Below are positions 23,001-33,083 of a DNA stretch of 64,000 bases, in pieces. The position numbers were made by a program, and so were the translations under genes. This stretch comes from Eutrigla gurnardus (Eukaryota > Chordata > Actinopteri > Perciformes > Triglidae): the NCBI GenBank assembly GCA_963514095.1, contig OY741268.1:124001-188000 (forward strand). The letters run 5' to 3'. Positions within the stretch are counted from its first letter, which is position 1, and each line of letters starts with the position of its first letter. Under the pieces are notes generated by a model. The model was given only the letters and a program-made list of their open reading frames with translations, was not told where the DNA came from and did no database searches.

Positions 23001-24374
23001 GTTGCCATGCTAGCACTTTATGTGCTTTTTCCCCAAGTTCATAAAATTGTTGTTTAGACCTAGTTATTGCCCTCTCTGCTTGATATGTATTTATAGTGTT
23101 ATATTTTAATTTCAGATTTACCAATTCTCTGTATATGTCCTTAGTTTGGGCATGTTGGTATATTTTCTCAAGTGTTTGGATTTTTAATTCCAAATCATTA
23201 AGCTCAGCACTGTGTTTTTTCTTTATCCCTTTTGTATAGGATATAATTTGGCCCCTCAGAAAGGCTTTTAATGTATCCCAAAAAATGAAAATATTAGGAG
23301 CAGATGGTTTATTTGTTAAAATAAAAAAGTCAACCTGTTCTCTGATGAAAGTACAGAATGTGGGTTGTTTTAAAAGTGTAGGGTTAAGCCTCCATCTGTA
23401 CCTTTCAGTTACCTTATCAGGAATGGATACAGACAGCACCAGAGGGGAGTGATCACTAAGCAGTCTCGGAAGATATTCAGTATTTATCACTCTATGGAGA
23501 ATCTGGCTAGAAATTAAAAAATTATCTATACGTGTATGAGAATTATGAGGATATGAATAAAATGAATAGTCTCTATCCTGTGGATGCATCTGCCTCCAGG
23601 CGTCAATTAAGCTTAAGTCTCTCATAAAGGAAGTTGTAGTTTTGGCTGATTTGGAGAGAAGACAGGGTCTATCAGAAGATCTATCTAAGACAGTATCTAA
23701 ACAAAAATTGAAGTCTCCTCCTACCAAATGAAACCCAGTGGCTTGAGAGACCTGAAGGAAGACCTCCTGCATAAATAAATGATCGTCAAAATTAGGTGCA
23801 TATATGTTCATAAAGGTCCAGGATTCTGAATACATTTGCCCTTGTACCATGATATATCTACCTGAAGGATCGGAAACAGTTTTAGTAGCAACAAAAGGAA
23901 CATTTTTATGCAGCAAAACTGCTGTTCCTCTCGACTTTGAATTAAATGATGAAAAAAAAACTTGACCTACCCAATCTCTCTTCAACTTTTTATGCTCGCT
24001 ATCAGTCAGGTGTGTTTCTTGTAAGTAAACGATGTCAGGTTTTAGTTTTTTAAGGTATGTATAAACTCTCTTTCTTTTAATAGGGCTATTCAGTCCTTTG
24101 ACATTAAAAGTTACAAACTTCAGTGAACTTAGCATGAACTTAAATTGTATTGAATAGTAAGCCAACTTGTATCCCTTTTATTGAAGTACCCAACCTTTGC
24201 TTCTATGAAGAAAGGATATTCTAAGTCTCTCTGATGAGTAAAAAAAATAAATAAAGACACTTTTGAAAAGACAAAAAAAACATACAGACAAACAAACAAA
24301 CACAAAACATATAACATATACACCACTCTTCTCGATTGCCAATCTACCATCCTGACAACCAAATGGGGGGGGGG
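20063..24374 (-). mobile_element. L1/Tx1-group LINE with intact ORF2
   Basis: This is a non-LTR element on the minus strand with one long ORF2, a short 5' leader (24166-24374) and a 3' untranslated region (about 20063-20343). There is no ORF1, so the copy is 5' truncated or has lost it. The outer limits are inferred from the inverted arms on the right and the hairpin on the left; I found no target duplication. Confidence 0.75.
20344..24165 (-). CDS. LINE ORF2p: endonuclease and reverse transcriptase, uninterrupted
   Basis: The 1273-codon frame has no break. The N-terminal endonuclease has FNVKGLN, LQETHL, MNIYAPN, GGDFNFCLD, RIDNFLIS and LLSDHSPLVL, all standard apurinic-endonuclease motifs. 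The reverse transcriptase shows NKSPGDDGFPSEFYKEF, SYRPISLLNTDYK, DQTGFITNR, SLDAEKAFDMVEW, GNRQGDPASPALF and the catalytic LFADDIILF. The QGDPASP box departs from the common QGCPLSP form. A C-terminal Cys/His cluster, CFRCGTEEGTFLHSTWQC, completes it. The length fits L1/Tx1 ORF2 proteins. The start is the first ATG; MLSSLKFVTFNVKG, 11 residues in, is equally likely. It could be catalytically competent. Confidence 0.9.
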   Translation of the reverse strand: MAYYSIQFKFMLSSLKFVTFNVKGLNSPIKRKRVYTYLKKLKPDIVYLQETHLTDSEHKKLKRDWVGQVFFSSFNSKSRGTAVLLHKNVPFVATKTVSDPSGRYIMVQGQMYSESWTFMNIYAPNFDDHLFMQEVFLQVSQATGFHLVGGDFNFCLDTVLDRSSDRPCLLSKSAKTTTSFMRDLSLIDAWRQMHPQDRDYSFYSYPHNSHTRIDNFLISSQILHRVINTEYLPRLLSDHSPLVLSVSIPDKVTERYRWRLNPTLLKQPTFCTFIREQVDFFILTNKPSAPNIFIFWDTLKAFLRGQIISYTKGIKKKHSAELNDLELKIQTLEKIYQHAQTKDIYRELVNLKLKYNTINTYQAERAITRSKQQFYELGEKAHKVLAWQLKIEESKKCINAIETSTTAITYNPTEINEAFKKYYMDLYTSQSHGDLSKIESFLSSIDLPCLSEEDRESLEKPFSSAELSDTINLLPVNKSPGDDGFPSEFYKEFQDLLTPLLMEVLEQSRRDGGFPDSFSQAVITVIHKKGKDPQKCSSYRPISLLNTDYKLITKMIAKRLERCLPQLVNPDQTGFITNRLSANNLRRLFNIIHFANKNKIPSVIASLDAEKAFDMVEWLYLFCVLKKFGFGSGFIALIKYLYRSPQARVISNGNTSGSFRLYRGNRQGDPASPALFVLAIEPLAEAIRSNPNICGFDIGTDTHKISLFADDIILFLTNPEHSLSHLKELLGTYSSFSGYKVNLDKSEILPLSVFDFNRVKHKFPFKWSPLGFKYLGVFVDSNLKNLYKLNLISLLQKVGGDLKKWMDLPLTLLGRISVIKMNILPRFLYMFQSLPIHVPIAFFSSLKKLIRQFIWHSKTPRLSMDKLTLDYEDGCLKLPNFQVYYYAAQFRFLAQMFDTGPPPSWLNIEMIELKEETPTNVLYKWDKKFIKTATDNPLIINSFQVWYKIREFFNIEGFLSPKTPLWGNRLLPMILQSGNFRSWQKKGISRLEHCYKDGVFMSLGQLKEKYSLTNKDFFSYLQLRDFIRANQKGHWNLPSMSPVEHLCHTGQPLFRTISRVYTALMSTLSIPDIDRSRLKWEKDLGITIEEKLWRNLCRDGVTSTLNARYRLIQFNFLHQLYITPYKLHKYNSNISSLCFRCGTEEGTFLHSTWQCSKLQGFWQGVCETLSNIHGVTFPLDPEYCLLENFTNSNLETNHAKKLTKILLTIAKKCIATKWKLDTPLPIKMWLREINSCVPLEKITYWMQKRNETFHKIWQPFLIYMENLPDHQID

Positions 24375-24800
24375 GACCAGTGTCTTTAGCACCCCTAGTG
24401 GTTGTGACCACCGGCCGTGCCAGAGACCAGCTGGTCCCGACCACATGGATCTTCATAATCAATAATAATAACAATATTAATCATAATAATTCTGATAAAG
24501 TGTATTTTATAGACAAAAGATTATGATATCTGACATTTATCCAGCTGACAGTGCTGCCAAAACGAGTGTAAAGGGGAGAAAATACTAAAGCTGCTTCACA
24601 GACCACAGGTACCACAGGGCAGATCACTGAGGAGCTGGTCGGGACCAGTGTCTTTAGCGCCCCTAGTGGTTGTGACCACTGGTCCGTGCCAGAGACCAGC
24701 TGGTCCGTGCCACAGAGCTACTGGTCGCGACCACTGAGGAGCTGGTCGGGACCAGTGTCTTTAGCGCCCCTAGTGGTTGTGACCACTGGTCCGTGCCAGA
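24375..24800 (-). repeat. right arm of the long inverted repeat
   Basis: This is the inverted partner of 19276-19689. It ends on its inner side at GACCAGTGTC, directly after a run of G, and on its outer side at GTCCGTGCCAGA. I do not recognise the family. It may be an old DNA transposon with subterminal repeats or a satellite-like unit. Confidence 0.85.
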
Positions 24801-25227
24801 GACCATGGTCCCTGGACAGACCACGGAATCGGCTACAACCCCTTCTCACTATGCTCCGATAGAACAACATAAATCATCCGGTTTAAGAAAAAAAAAAGTG
24901 TGCCAAGTGCATGTAGAGCCTGTTGTTTGTTTTCTTTCAAATATTTTTATTGGAGCACACTGCAACATTGTTATATTATCCACATCATACACACGAGTAC
25001 AATGTATATCCATATAGAAATGTGTGCAGTAGGACATACTGTCCTCTTTTTGTTTTTAGAACACATAACAATGGTAAATGAAGAACAAATACATATGTAT
25101 TACAGAGTACAGAAAAATAAACAAACAAAAACAAAACCTAAATAAATCCCTCCCTCCCACCCTACCCATCCTTACCCTTCCGTCTAAATACTACTTTATC
25201 ATAGTTAGGGGGAAACATTAATTTCCA

Positions 25228-25712
25228 CTACCAGGTGTGAGATAGTGAATGAGAGGTGACCACATTTTTTTTAAAGTGTGGAAGTTTATCCATAAGAGTA
25301 TATTTTATTCTCTCAAAATGGAGTGTGTTAGTAAGATCACTAAGCCACATCTTTGTGGTGGGTGTTTCTTTCTTTTTCCAATGCATGAGAAGTAGCTTCT
25401 TTGCGATGATGAGACTATAGGAGAGGAGACATTGTTGGTAGTTATTTAACCTTTTAGTATCGTCTGAAATTCCCAAAATAATAATATGTGGATTAGGCTC
25501 CAACTGTATGTTAAGAATTTTAGAGACTAAATTGAAGATGTTAAACCAAAAGATCTTAACCTTGGGACACAGGACGAAGCTGTGAAGCAACGTGTCTTCT
25601 GCAACAAGGCATCTGTCACAAATAGGGGACATCTCAGGGTATATTCTATGTAACCTCTCCTTAGAATAGTGAAGACGATGTAGAATCTTAAAGTGAATTA
25701 GGCAGTGCCTAG
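25228..25712 (-). pseudogene. L1-type ORF2, C-terminal end, separated by the Gypsy insertion
   Basis: This is the continuation of the ORF at 29603-31785. It carries RHCLIHFKILHRLHYSKERL and a Cys/His cluster CDRCLVAEDTLLHSFVLC, then ends with a normal stop at 25228. Bases 24934-25227 are its 3' untranslated region and contain AATAAA-type words. Confidence 0.88.
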
Positions 25713-26089
25713 TGTAACCCATGTTAAATAGAGTCCTAACGTCCTGTGCCTTTAAGGGGGCGGCCCCGTTCCCTTTAAACCCCCTCCGTCACTTCCGACA
25801 TCCTTCCGCTCTTGCTGTTGTGGCACGACATTTAAATCCTCTCCAGCTGTGGCGTGAACAAGTCGGCGTGCTGTTAGAAAACTTTGAAACCCCCGTGAGA
25901 TAAACCTTATAAGCAGATACCTTTACGGTACTCTTATTTTCACTCTACTCATCGGTGAGTTGACCAGTCCGTTCATTCTATCGCTCGTATTTAACGATGA
26001 TAACTCATTTTGTGATTATTGAACTCTGAAGCTTCACTTGGAAATTACTGATGTATGTATGATGTAATGTGTTTTGTCATTAAGATGAC
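25713..26089 (+). repeat. 5' LTR remnant with two deletions
   Basis: Bases 25713-26008 match 28135-28430 with a single difference (T at 25896, C at 28318). Bases 26009-26089 match 28894-28974. The intervening 463 bases and everything after 28974 of the full LTR are absent here. Neither junction has GT-AG ends, so splicing does not explain the gaps. Confidence 0.9.
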
Positions 26090-26756
26090 TGGTTCTGTGC
26101 CTTATTTGGGGTACATTGAAATAAACATTACCTTACCACCTGCTTTTCTCGGCTCCCCCATCGCTGTGGATACTCTGGCTCTTGTGGTTCCAGACCTAAA
26201 CCAGTCTCAACCCTTGATCCTTGTTGGCACTAACACCCTCGACTCTGCCTATGATGAATTCTGTGAACGTTACCCTGATCAGCTCATCCAGCCTGCTGCC
26301 TCAGGTTATCAAGCTGTGGTCAAGATTCTTCAGCAGCGCCACAGTCACAGCCTGGATGACCAATATGCCACCCTGCAACTCAACCACCCGTTCACCATCT
26401 TTGCTGGCCAAACTGCTGTCCTTGAGGGATTTCTGGCCACACGGTTGCTGCAGGGGGAAACTGCTGTTGTAATTGAGCACCCTGGTTCATGTGCTCTGCC
26501 TGGTGGTCTCATTGTCAAGGCCTGTCTTGCTGATCTGCCTGCACGCCAGCCATGCCATCTACCAGTAATTGTAACCAATGAGTCCGACCATGACATCGCT
26601 ATCCCAGCACGAACAGTCATCGCACAAGTAAGTGCATTCCAACGCATCTGTTCCAACAAGCAAAGTGTCCATACATTCCAACCTGCAGATATTCCGCCTC
26701 CACTACCATACGACTTCGGAGGAGACAGGTGGGAAGCGAGCACACATACCCACTAG
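26055..26756 (+). pseudogene. Gypsy protease-end region fused to a deletion joint
   Basis: The frame opens inside the protease (YLGYIEINITL, then LVVPDLNQSQPLILVGTNTL) and continues with the linker that normally leads into the reverse transcriptase (PADIPPPLPYDFGGD). It then jumps across a large deletion and stops. The active-site aspartate lies upstream and is missing, so no working protease could be made. The ATG at 26055 lies in LTR sequence and is probably not a natural start. Confidence 0.75.
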
Positions 26757-28153
26757 TGTTGCCGGAGGAGTACAGATCGAGTGATCAAGGCACCGACTTC
26801 GAGTCAAAGATCATTCGAGAACTTTGTCAAATGGCTGGCATACGCAAGACACGAACTACTCCCCACCATCCGAGAGGCAATCCTGTGGAGCGGTTCATTA
26901 GAACATTACTGGACATGCTGGGAACATTAACTGAACAAGAAAAACACCATTGGAAAGACTTTGTAAAACCCCTTGTGCACGCTTATAACTGCACAAAGAA
27001 TGACGCTACGGGATTCTCACCTTATGAACTCATGTTCGGCCGTCAACCTAGGCTTCCTGTGGACCTTGCTTTTGGACTACCACTGAATGATGGCAAGCCT
27101 GACTCTCACTCACAGTACGTCCAGAAACTAAAGTCCCACCTGGAAGACAGTTACAAACTGGCCATCGAGAATTCCCAGAAACGTATGGACAGGAATAAGC
27201 TCCGCTTTGACCGTCATGTGACACCGTCTGAGCTGAGTGTTGGCGACAGGGTCCTGGTGAAGAACGTACACTTGAGAGGCAAGCACAAACTGGCTGATAA
27301 ATGGGAGCCCGACGTGTATATTGTGGTCAAGAAAGCCGGCAATCTTCCCGTATACACTGTAAGATCTGAGGGCAAAGACAAGCCATTACGAACCCTGCAC
27401 AGGGATCTTCTCCTTCCTTGTGGGTATTTATCTGCTCAAGAGAAAGTCCTACCTGTGAAGAGGGACAAAGAAAAGTCTCTTACCTTGCTTCCTCCAGACC
27501 CTGCTGATGAGGAAATGGATGATAACGACATTCCAATTGTACATGTTCCATCCACACTCGAACCACTAAGATTTTCAACTGTGATTGACCTACCCACTGC
27601 CCAGCAGCCTGCTCCTTCTCCTAAATCACCTGTGCTCCCTCTTCCGTTACCAGCCTCCATCATTCAAGGAGATGGGAATGTGGAAGAAGATAAAGAGCCC
27701 TCGGTGGTTGAAAAGGAACCACTGGCTGTGGATATAGTGGAACCTGAAGTTGTCGTTCAAAATGTTGACCCTGAGCCTGAACACCTTGAACCTGTTGAAC
27801 ATGCTGATGACTGCAGATTAGAAGGAAGTCCTCCTCTTCCCCCGGAGCCGATCAGCAGTGACCCAGAACCTGACTCACCAGTGGGCTCAGGGCTGTCAAG
27901 TCCTGAACCACTGCATCGTTCAGCTCGCTCACGGAACCCACCAGACCGCCTGCAGTACTCCCGTCCTGGCCAGCCGTTTCTGAAGAGTATCCAAAGTGTA
28001 CTAAATGGCCTGAGCTCAGCCTTTAACTTTGCTCTTCTGGAAGACGAGTATCTGGTCCCTAACCCCAGTCCATCAGTCATTCGCTGCCAGCCTGGTCCAT
28101 GTCCGAGGACGTACATGAGATCAGGGGGGGAAGATGTAACCCATGTTAAATAG
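26729..28153 (+). pseudogene. Gypsy integrase, C-terminal two-thirds
   Basis: The readable domain starts at SDQGTDFESKIIRELCQMAG, which holds the second catalytic aspartate. It continues with RTTPHHPRGNPVERFIRTLL, which carries the glutamate, then the C-terminal region (SVGDRVLVKNVHLRGKHKLA, VYTVRSEGK) and a long acidic, proline-rich tail. The HHCC finger and the first aspartate are lost by deletion. The frame runs 19 bases into the 3' LTR before stopping. Confidence 0.85.
28122..28134 (+). promoter_or_regulatory. polypurine tract of the Gypsy element
   Basis: AGGGGGGGAAGA lies directly against the first base of the 3' LTR. This is the expected site and composition for priming plus-strand DNA synthesis during reverse transcription. 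Confidence 0.8.
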
Positions 28154-29598
28154 AGTCCTAACGTCCTGTGCCTTTAAGGGGGCGGCCCCGTTCCCTTTAA
28201 ACCCCCTCCGTCACTTCCGACATCCTTCCGCTCTTGCTGTTGTGGCACGACATTTAAATCCTCTCCAGCTGTGGCGTGAACAAGTCGGCGTGCTGTTAGA
28301 AAACTTTGAAACCCCCGCGAGATAAACCTTATAAGCAGATACCTTTACGGTACTCTTATTTTCACTCTACTCATCGGTGAGTTGACCAGTCCGTTCATTC
28401 TATCGCTCGTATTTAACGATGATAACTCATACTAATTATCCATATTGATTCCATAATAATACCGTAGATGCTCCTCTATCCACCTGTCGGGACCTACTTG
28501 TTAACCCGATCTGCACCGGTGAGTCAATCCGTTGTCTGTTCGTAATTCTACATGTATATGGTGCTGCAAATATCCATTTAGCTCTACCGCTAAATGCTAA
28601 CGTATCCACACACACATGGTCAGCGCAGCTACGTGCTCTCCGCCTACTTACCGTCTATAGGAACGGAATGAATCACATAAGGTCTCGTTTGTGCGATATT
28701 GACTCTTGTTGGCCTGTTTTGTGTTTTTTGAACAAAATGCCCAAGTGGCTATACTTACTTGAATTGGCTTTGAATCTTATTTGAAGACTTGAACCCTGTT
28801 GTGCAACATATGTTTATTTTTGATACTTTTGATACCAAAACTTTGAAATGACTTGGCGTTTAAGCCATTGACTTTGATTTAAGTGCACTTTATTTTGTGA
28901 TTATTGAACTCTGAAGCTTCACTTGGAAATTACTGATGTATGTATGATGTAATGTGTTTTGTCATTAAGATGACCCATTTTGAATGGATGTAGATTGATG
29001 TTATTTATAGCATGTATTTCTGTTGCTATTTAATGCTCAAACCAATTTATTTATTTTTGATTTATGTGTAACTCATTGTATTCTTGTCTTTGGCCTTGTT
29101 TAGGTCAGGTTTTTGTTTAGGGATTTTTTCCCCTTGGTTTTTCCCCCACACCTGCAACGAATTGGATGGTGAGCTTCCCAACCACTGTTCTCCTACCTGC
29201 ACTGCGGTAGGACAAACAAACCTTTTCTTTTGCCCCCTACGTTTGGATCTTAAATTGGAACCTTTTCTGACGAATGGACTCTCAGAAATTGAACAATATT
29301 AAGGGAAAAAAACCTTGTATATGACTTGCACATTTGCCACCTTGCTGTGGTCTTTTTGTTGTTTATTTTTTGTTGTTGTTTTGGAATACATGGGTATTTG
29401 TTTATTTGAATACTGTGTACCTGTTTAGTAACCATACCTGCCTATTTATGCCATAACTATATAATATATAATATCAGACCGTAATACCTGTTGTTTTGTA
29501 TGGTTATTTGCACCCTTGGCTCCGTGGCCGGATCTATTTCTGATTTAATTAATTATACCCTAATTCCGCAGTCAGTGCCCTAGCCTTATAGCGTTACA
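28135..29598 (+). repeat. 3' LTR of the Gypsy element, full length
   Basis: This 1464-base LTR begins TGTAACCC and ends CGTTACA. It lies between the polypurine tract and the CTAG duplication. It contains no supported gene; short frames within it are incidental. Confidence 0.85.
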
Positions 29599-29602
29599 CT
29601 AG

Positions 29603-31785
29603 CATTATTAGAACAACGATGAGTATGTTCCAAACTCTTTTCCCATAGAGGGTCCGGGATCTCAGTGCCCATTTCTTCCTCCCATTTTGTTTTTATTAAA
29701 ATGGAGTTCACTGTTTTGATAGACTGCAAAGTGTCATATATATAAGATACCGATTTTTCTGAGCAAGACATGGGCCGGAGGCATCTATCAAGAGAAGAGC
29801 CCGAAAAAGTCTCAAAGTTATGCAAATATTTTCTTACATAGTCTCTAATCTGCAAGTATCTAAAGAAACTACTACCCGGTATATTATATTTACTCTGTAG
29901 TTGTGCAAAGGATGCAAAAATGCCTCTAATGTATAACTCACCTATTGTATGGATGCCTCTGTTCTTCCAGAGATTAAAAGTATTATCCAGAGTGGATGGA
30001 GGAAACGTAGGGTTTCCAGTGATAGGTAAAGCATAAAATATGGGTTTCAACTTAAAGTGTGATTTGATTTGTTTCCAAATACGCACTGTACTGTGGATCA
30101 TCACATTGCTATTGTACAAAGACTTCTCAATAGTGTAAGGTGCCAGAAGGATGGCACCTACAGAGTTAGGCTGGCATGCCTCTTGTTCTAATTCGAGCCA
30201 GTTTGGTGGAGTAGCTGTGTTATCCAGCCAGTATGCCATAATCTTGATTTGTGAGGCCCAATAATATGATAAAAAATTCGGGAGTGCCAAGCCTCCTTCT
30301 ATTTTTGCTTTACAAAGGTGTTTCTTGCCAATTCTATGGGTTTTGTAGTCCCATAAGAAAGGGAGCACAATCAAGTCTATTTTTTTAAAGAAAGATTTGG
30401 GGAGGAACACTGGAATGTTCTAAAATAAATATAGTAATTGGGGCAAGAAAATCATTTTGATAGCATTCACTCTGCCAAGTAATGAAATTGGCAAGGTCTT
30501 CCAGAACTGTATATTTGATTGTAATTTAGACAGCAGTGGTGGGAAATTCTCCTTAAATAAATGAGAGTGGCACTTTGTGATCTGAATTCCTAAATACGTA
30601 AATTTTTCTGAAGATACACTAAAAGGGAGGTTCTGTAACCAGGCAATATTCTGTACATGCACGGGCATTAGCTCGCTTTTATTCCAATTTATCCTGTAAC
30701 CAGAGAAGGTCCCAAATGAATTTATTTTATCGAGTATCTGTGAAATCGTGACTTGGGGCTGAGAGATAAATAATAAAACATCATCGGCATATAATGAAAT
30801 TTTGTTTATAGTTTTTTGTGTATTATAACCATGAATTAAAGGGTCTGAGCAGATACTCTCGGCAAGGGGTTCGATTGCTAAAGCAAAAATTAAGGGGGAA
30901 AGAGGGCACCCTTGTCTCGTTCCTCTATGTAGTCTAAAACGCGGGGACAATATTTGATTAGTCAGTATCTGTGCACAGGGGTTGTTATAAAGAAGCTTTA
31001 CCATTGAAATAAATTTTTCTCCAAAATTAAATCTCTTTAAAATTTCAAATAGATAAGGCCACTCGACTTGGTCGAATGCCTTCTCAGCATTGAGTGATAG
31101 GATGGCTAGTTCTTCTTTTGGTCTATCAGTAGCATACATGATATTAAATAAACGTCTAAGATTGAAAAAAGAATTTCTACCTGGTATAAAACCAGTTTGG
31201 TCGATGTACTAATTTATCTAAAAAGGGGCCCAATCTATTAGCCAAAATTTTAGAAAATAATTTCCCATCTAGGTTTAACAGAGAAATAGGGCAAAAAGAG
31301 CCAACCTCTTCTGGGTCCTTCCCCTTTTTATGTATCACTGTAATAACCGCTTCTGTTAAAGTAGGAGGTAGGACACCATCCGTGTGGGCTTGAGTGAACA
31401 CCCTATGTAGATATGGGCAGAGGGTTTCATTAAAATGTTTATACAGCTCACCTGGAAGGCCATCAGGGCCTGGAGCTTTATTGCTTTTGAGTGAAGTGAT
31501 AGCTTTTTTAACTTCTTCAACAGAAATTTCAGAGTTCAGCTGAGCTGCCTCATTTTCATCTAGTTGGGAAAGACTGAACTTATTTAAGAAATTTTGCATA
31601 GCTGTATAGTCTGTATCGTTTTTGGAAGTGTACAAATTTTTATAAAATTGGAGAAATCGATCATTAATGTCCTTGGGTTTAATCAGAATCTCACCTTTAT
31701 CAGATTTAATTTTATGTATTGTGCGATCATTTTCCTGTTTTCTGAGTTGCCGGGCTAAGAGTCTATGTGGCTTGTCATTAAACTA
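29603..31785 (-). pseudogene. L1-type ORF2, reverse transcriptase part (broken)
   Basis: The reverse transcriptase is readable in three frames: SNKAPGPDGLPGELYKHF and VITVIHKKGKDPE (31177-31635), then LSLNAEKAFDQVEWPYLF, RGTRQGCPLSPLIF and SLYADDVLLF (30420-31139), then the downstream domain (29603-30410). It differs from the intact copy at 20344-24165 in many positions, so it is a separate family member. A frameshift near 31180 and a stop near 30420 make it non-functional. The ORF continues at 25712 beyond the inserted Gypsy element. Confidence 0.88.
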
Positions 31786-31800
31786 CCTGTTGTTTGTTTT

Positions 31801-32240
31801 GCAAAAATCAACAGAGCCCGGATCATCCTGTCGAATCAGCACGCAGGGCTGTGTTCGTGCACACACAGAACCCCTCCCCCTTGGGTCGTTCCACTATCAC
31901 ATGGGGGAGGTGGAGGGAGGTAGCAACAAGCTTCCAATTCCTCAGTTAAAAACCGCAACGAGGAGGTCCAAAACAACCAAGGAAAAGAAAACACCGGTGG
32001 AAAAGAAGGTAAAATGCCCGTGATAAAACCAGAGTTAACATCGGACCTGCGTTTCAAAGGTGGATTGATCTATGGGATCTCAAAGGGCAGGAAGTGGAGG
32101 GGAAGGAGCTTGGTGGTCGTGGGGGAGGAGCTCTGTGGTCGTGGGGTAGAAGCGTAAAGGGTGCCATCTGTAGGCAGGGAGAAGAACTAGAATTGTCCAT
32201 ATCAATAATGCAGGGTTGAAGGTCAGGTGGGTTCCCTAGG
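31801..32240. other. stretch without a recognisable gene
   Basis: This is the right-hand flank of the L1 insertion. It has a G-rich segment (32080-32170) with the repeated word GGTCGTGGGG. No family was recognised. Confidence 0.4.
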
Positions 32241-33083
32241 TTAACCAGTTAACACCGGATAATTCCACGCTCTCTTATCACCTCCCATTCTCTTTATCAT
32301 TCCCCATACTTCTCCTAACCTGGTGGAGTTCCCAATTGTTCCACAGAACTTGCTCCAGTATGTCCTCTTTGCATGTCTTATTGTCCTTCTTACTACTGCC
32401 TGTGCCCTTTTATATTGAACCAAACTGAAAATTATGAGACCGTTTGACAATTTTAAATGATTTGTTCCTGTTTTTCACTGCCTCTTTACATGTTTCGTTC
32501 CACCATGGCATTATTTTCTTTTTCCTGATACCTTTACGTTTTGGAATAGATTGTTCTGCTGCTTTAACTATACCCTGCTTCACTTTACAATCAAGAATTT
32601 CTAAGTCCGCCTCCTCCTCAATATAACAGAGATATCTGTCACTGTCTTCCAAAAAATTCTCCCACCTAGCTTTCTGAAAAATCCAATGCCCTCCTGGATT
32701 CTCAGTGATCAATGATGGTGTGGAAATACTTATCTTGCACCATAAAGGATAATGGTCACTGCCCAATGAACATTGATTATATACTGACCCGTCACATGAT
32801 GGCACTAAAGTGTTTGAGGCCAAAGTTAGATCTAGAACAGACAACTTCCCTGTATTAATATCTATGCGAGTGTTACTGCTATCATTCAGACATACCAAGT
32901 TCTTTTCATCTAGCAGTTCCTCTATTATCTGGCCATTACTGTCTGTTCTTTCACTCCCCCATAGCCTGTTATGCCCATTAAAATCACCACACCATATTAC
33001 GTTACCACCGTCTTGCCCTTCAATCCCCTCCAACTTTAGTTTGTTTCTAGTTTGTTACATGGATTATAACAGTTCACTATAGC
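32241..33083 (-). pseudogene. I-type ORF2, endonuclease end and linker
   Basis: The translation reads VIWCGDFNGHNRLWGSERTD, then DLTLASNTLVPSC and SLGSDHYPLWCKI, the last motifs of the apurinic endonuclease. It then enters the linker (KRTYWSKFCGTIGNSTRLGE), which matches the copy at 2900-3000 in order and wording. The frame changes near 32420. The first half of the endonuclease is degraded beyond the hAT-like insertion, at 34078-34340. Confidence 0.85.

Larger units (their letters stand above)
25713..29598 (+). mobile_element. deleted Gypsy-type LTR retrotransposon inside the L1
   Basis: The element starts TGTAAC, ends GTTACA and is flanked by the 4-base duplication CTAG (25709-25712 and 29599-29602). 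It lies in the L1 ORF2. The 3' LTR is 1464 bases, but the 5' LTR keeps only two blocks of it. Gag, the start of the protease, all of the reverse transcriptase and RNase H and the first half of the integrase are missing. It is a deletion derivative that would depend on a complete relative. Confidence 0.9.
24934..31785 (-). mobile_element. 5'-truncated L1-type LINE with a 15-bp target duplication
   Basis: The word CCTGTTGTTTGTTTT occurs at 24919-24933 and 31786-31800, flanking the element exactly. It forms a 15-base target duplication. The element runs on the minus strand and is truncated inside the segment between endonuclease and reverse transcriptase. A Gypsy element (25713-29598) has later split it. 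Removing that element restores a continuous LINE reading across the join at the CTAG duplication. Confidence 0.9.

Noticed and set aside
25713..26089. Splicing as an explanation for the gaps in the 5' LTR
   Set aside because: Neither gap has GT-AG borders when compared with the full LTR, and one joint shows a 2-base microhomology instead.
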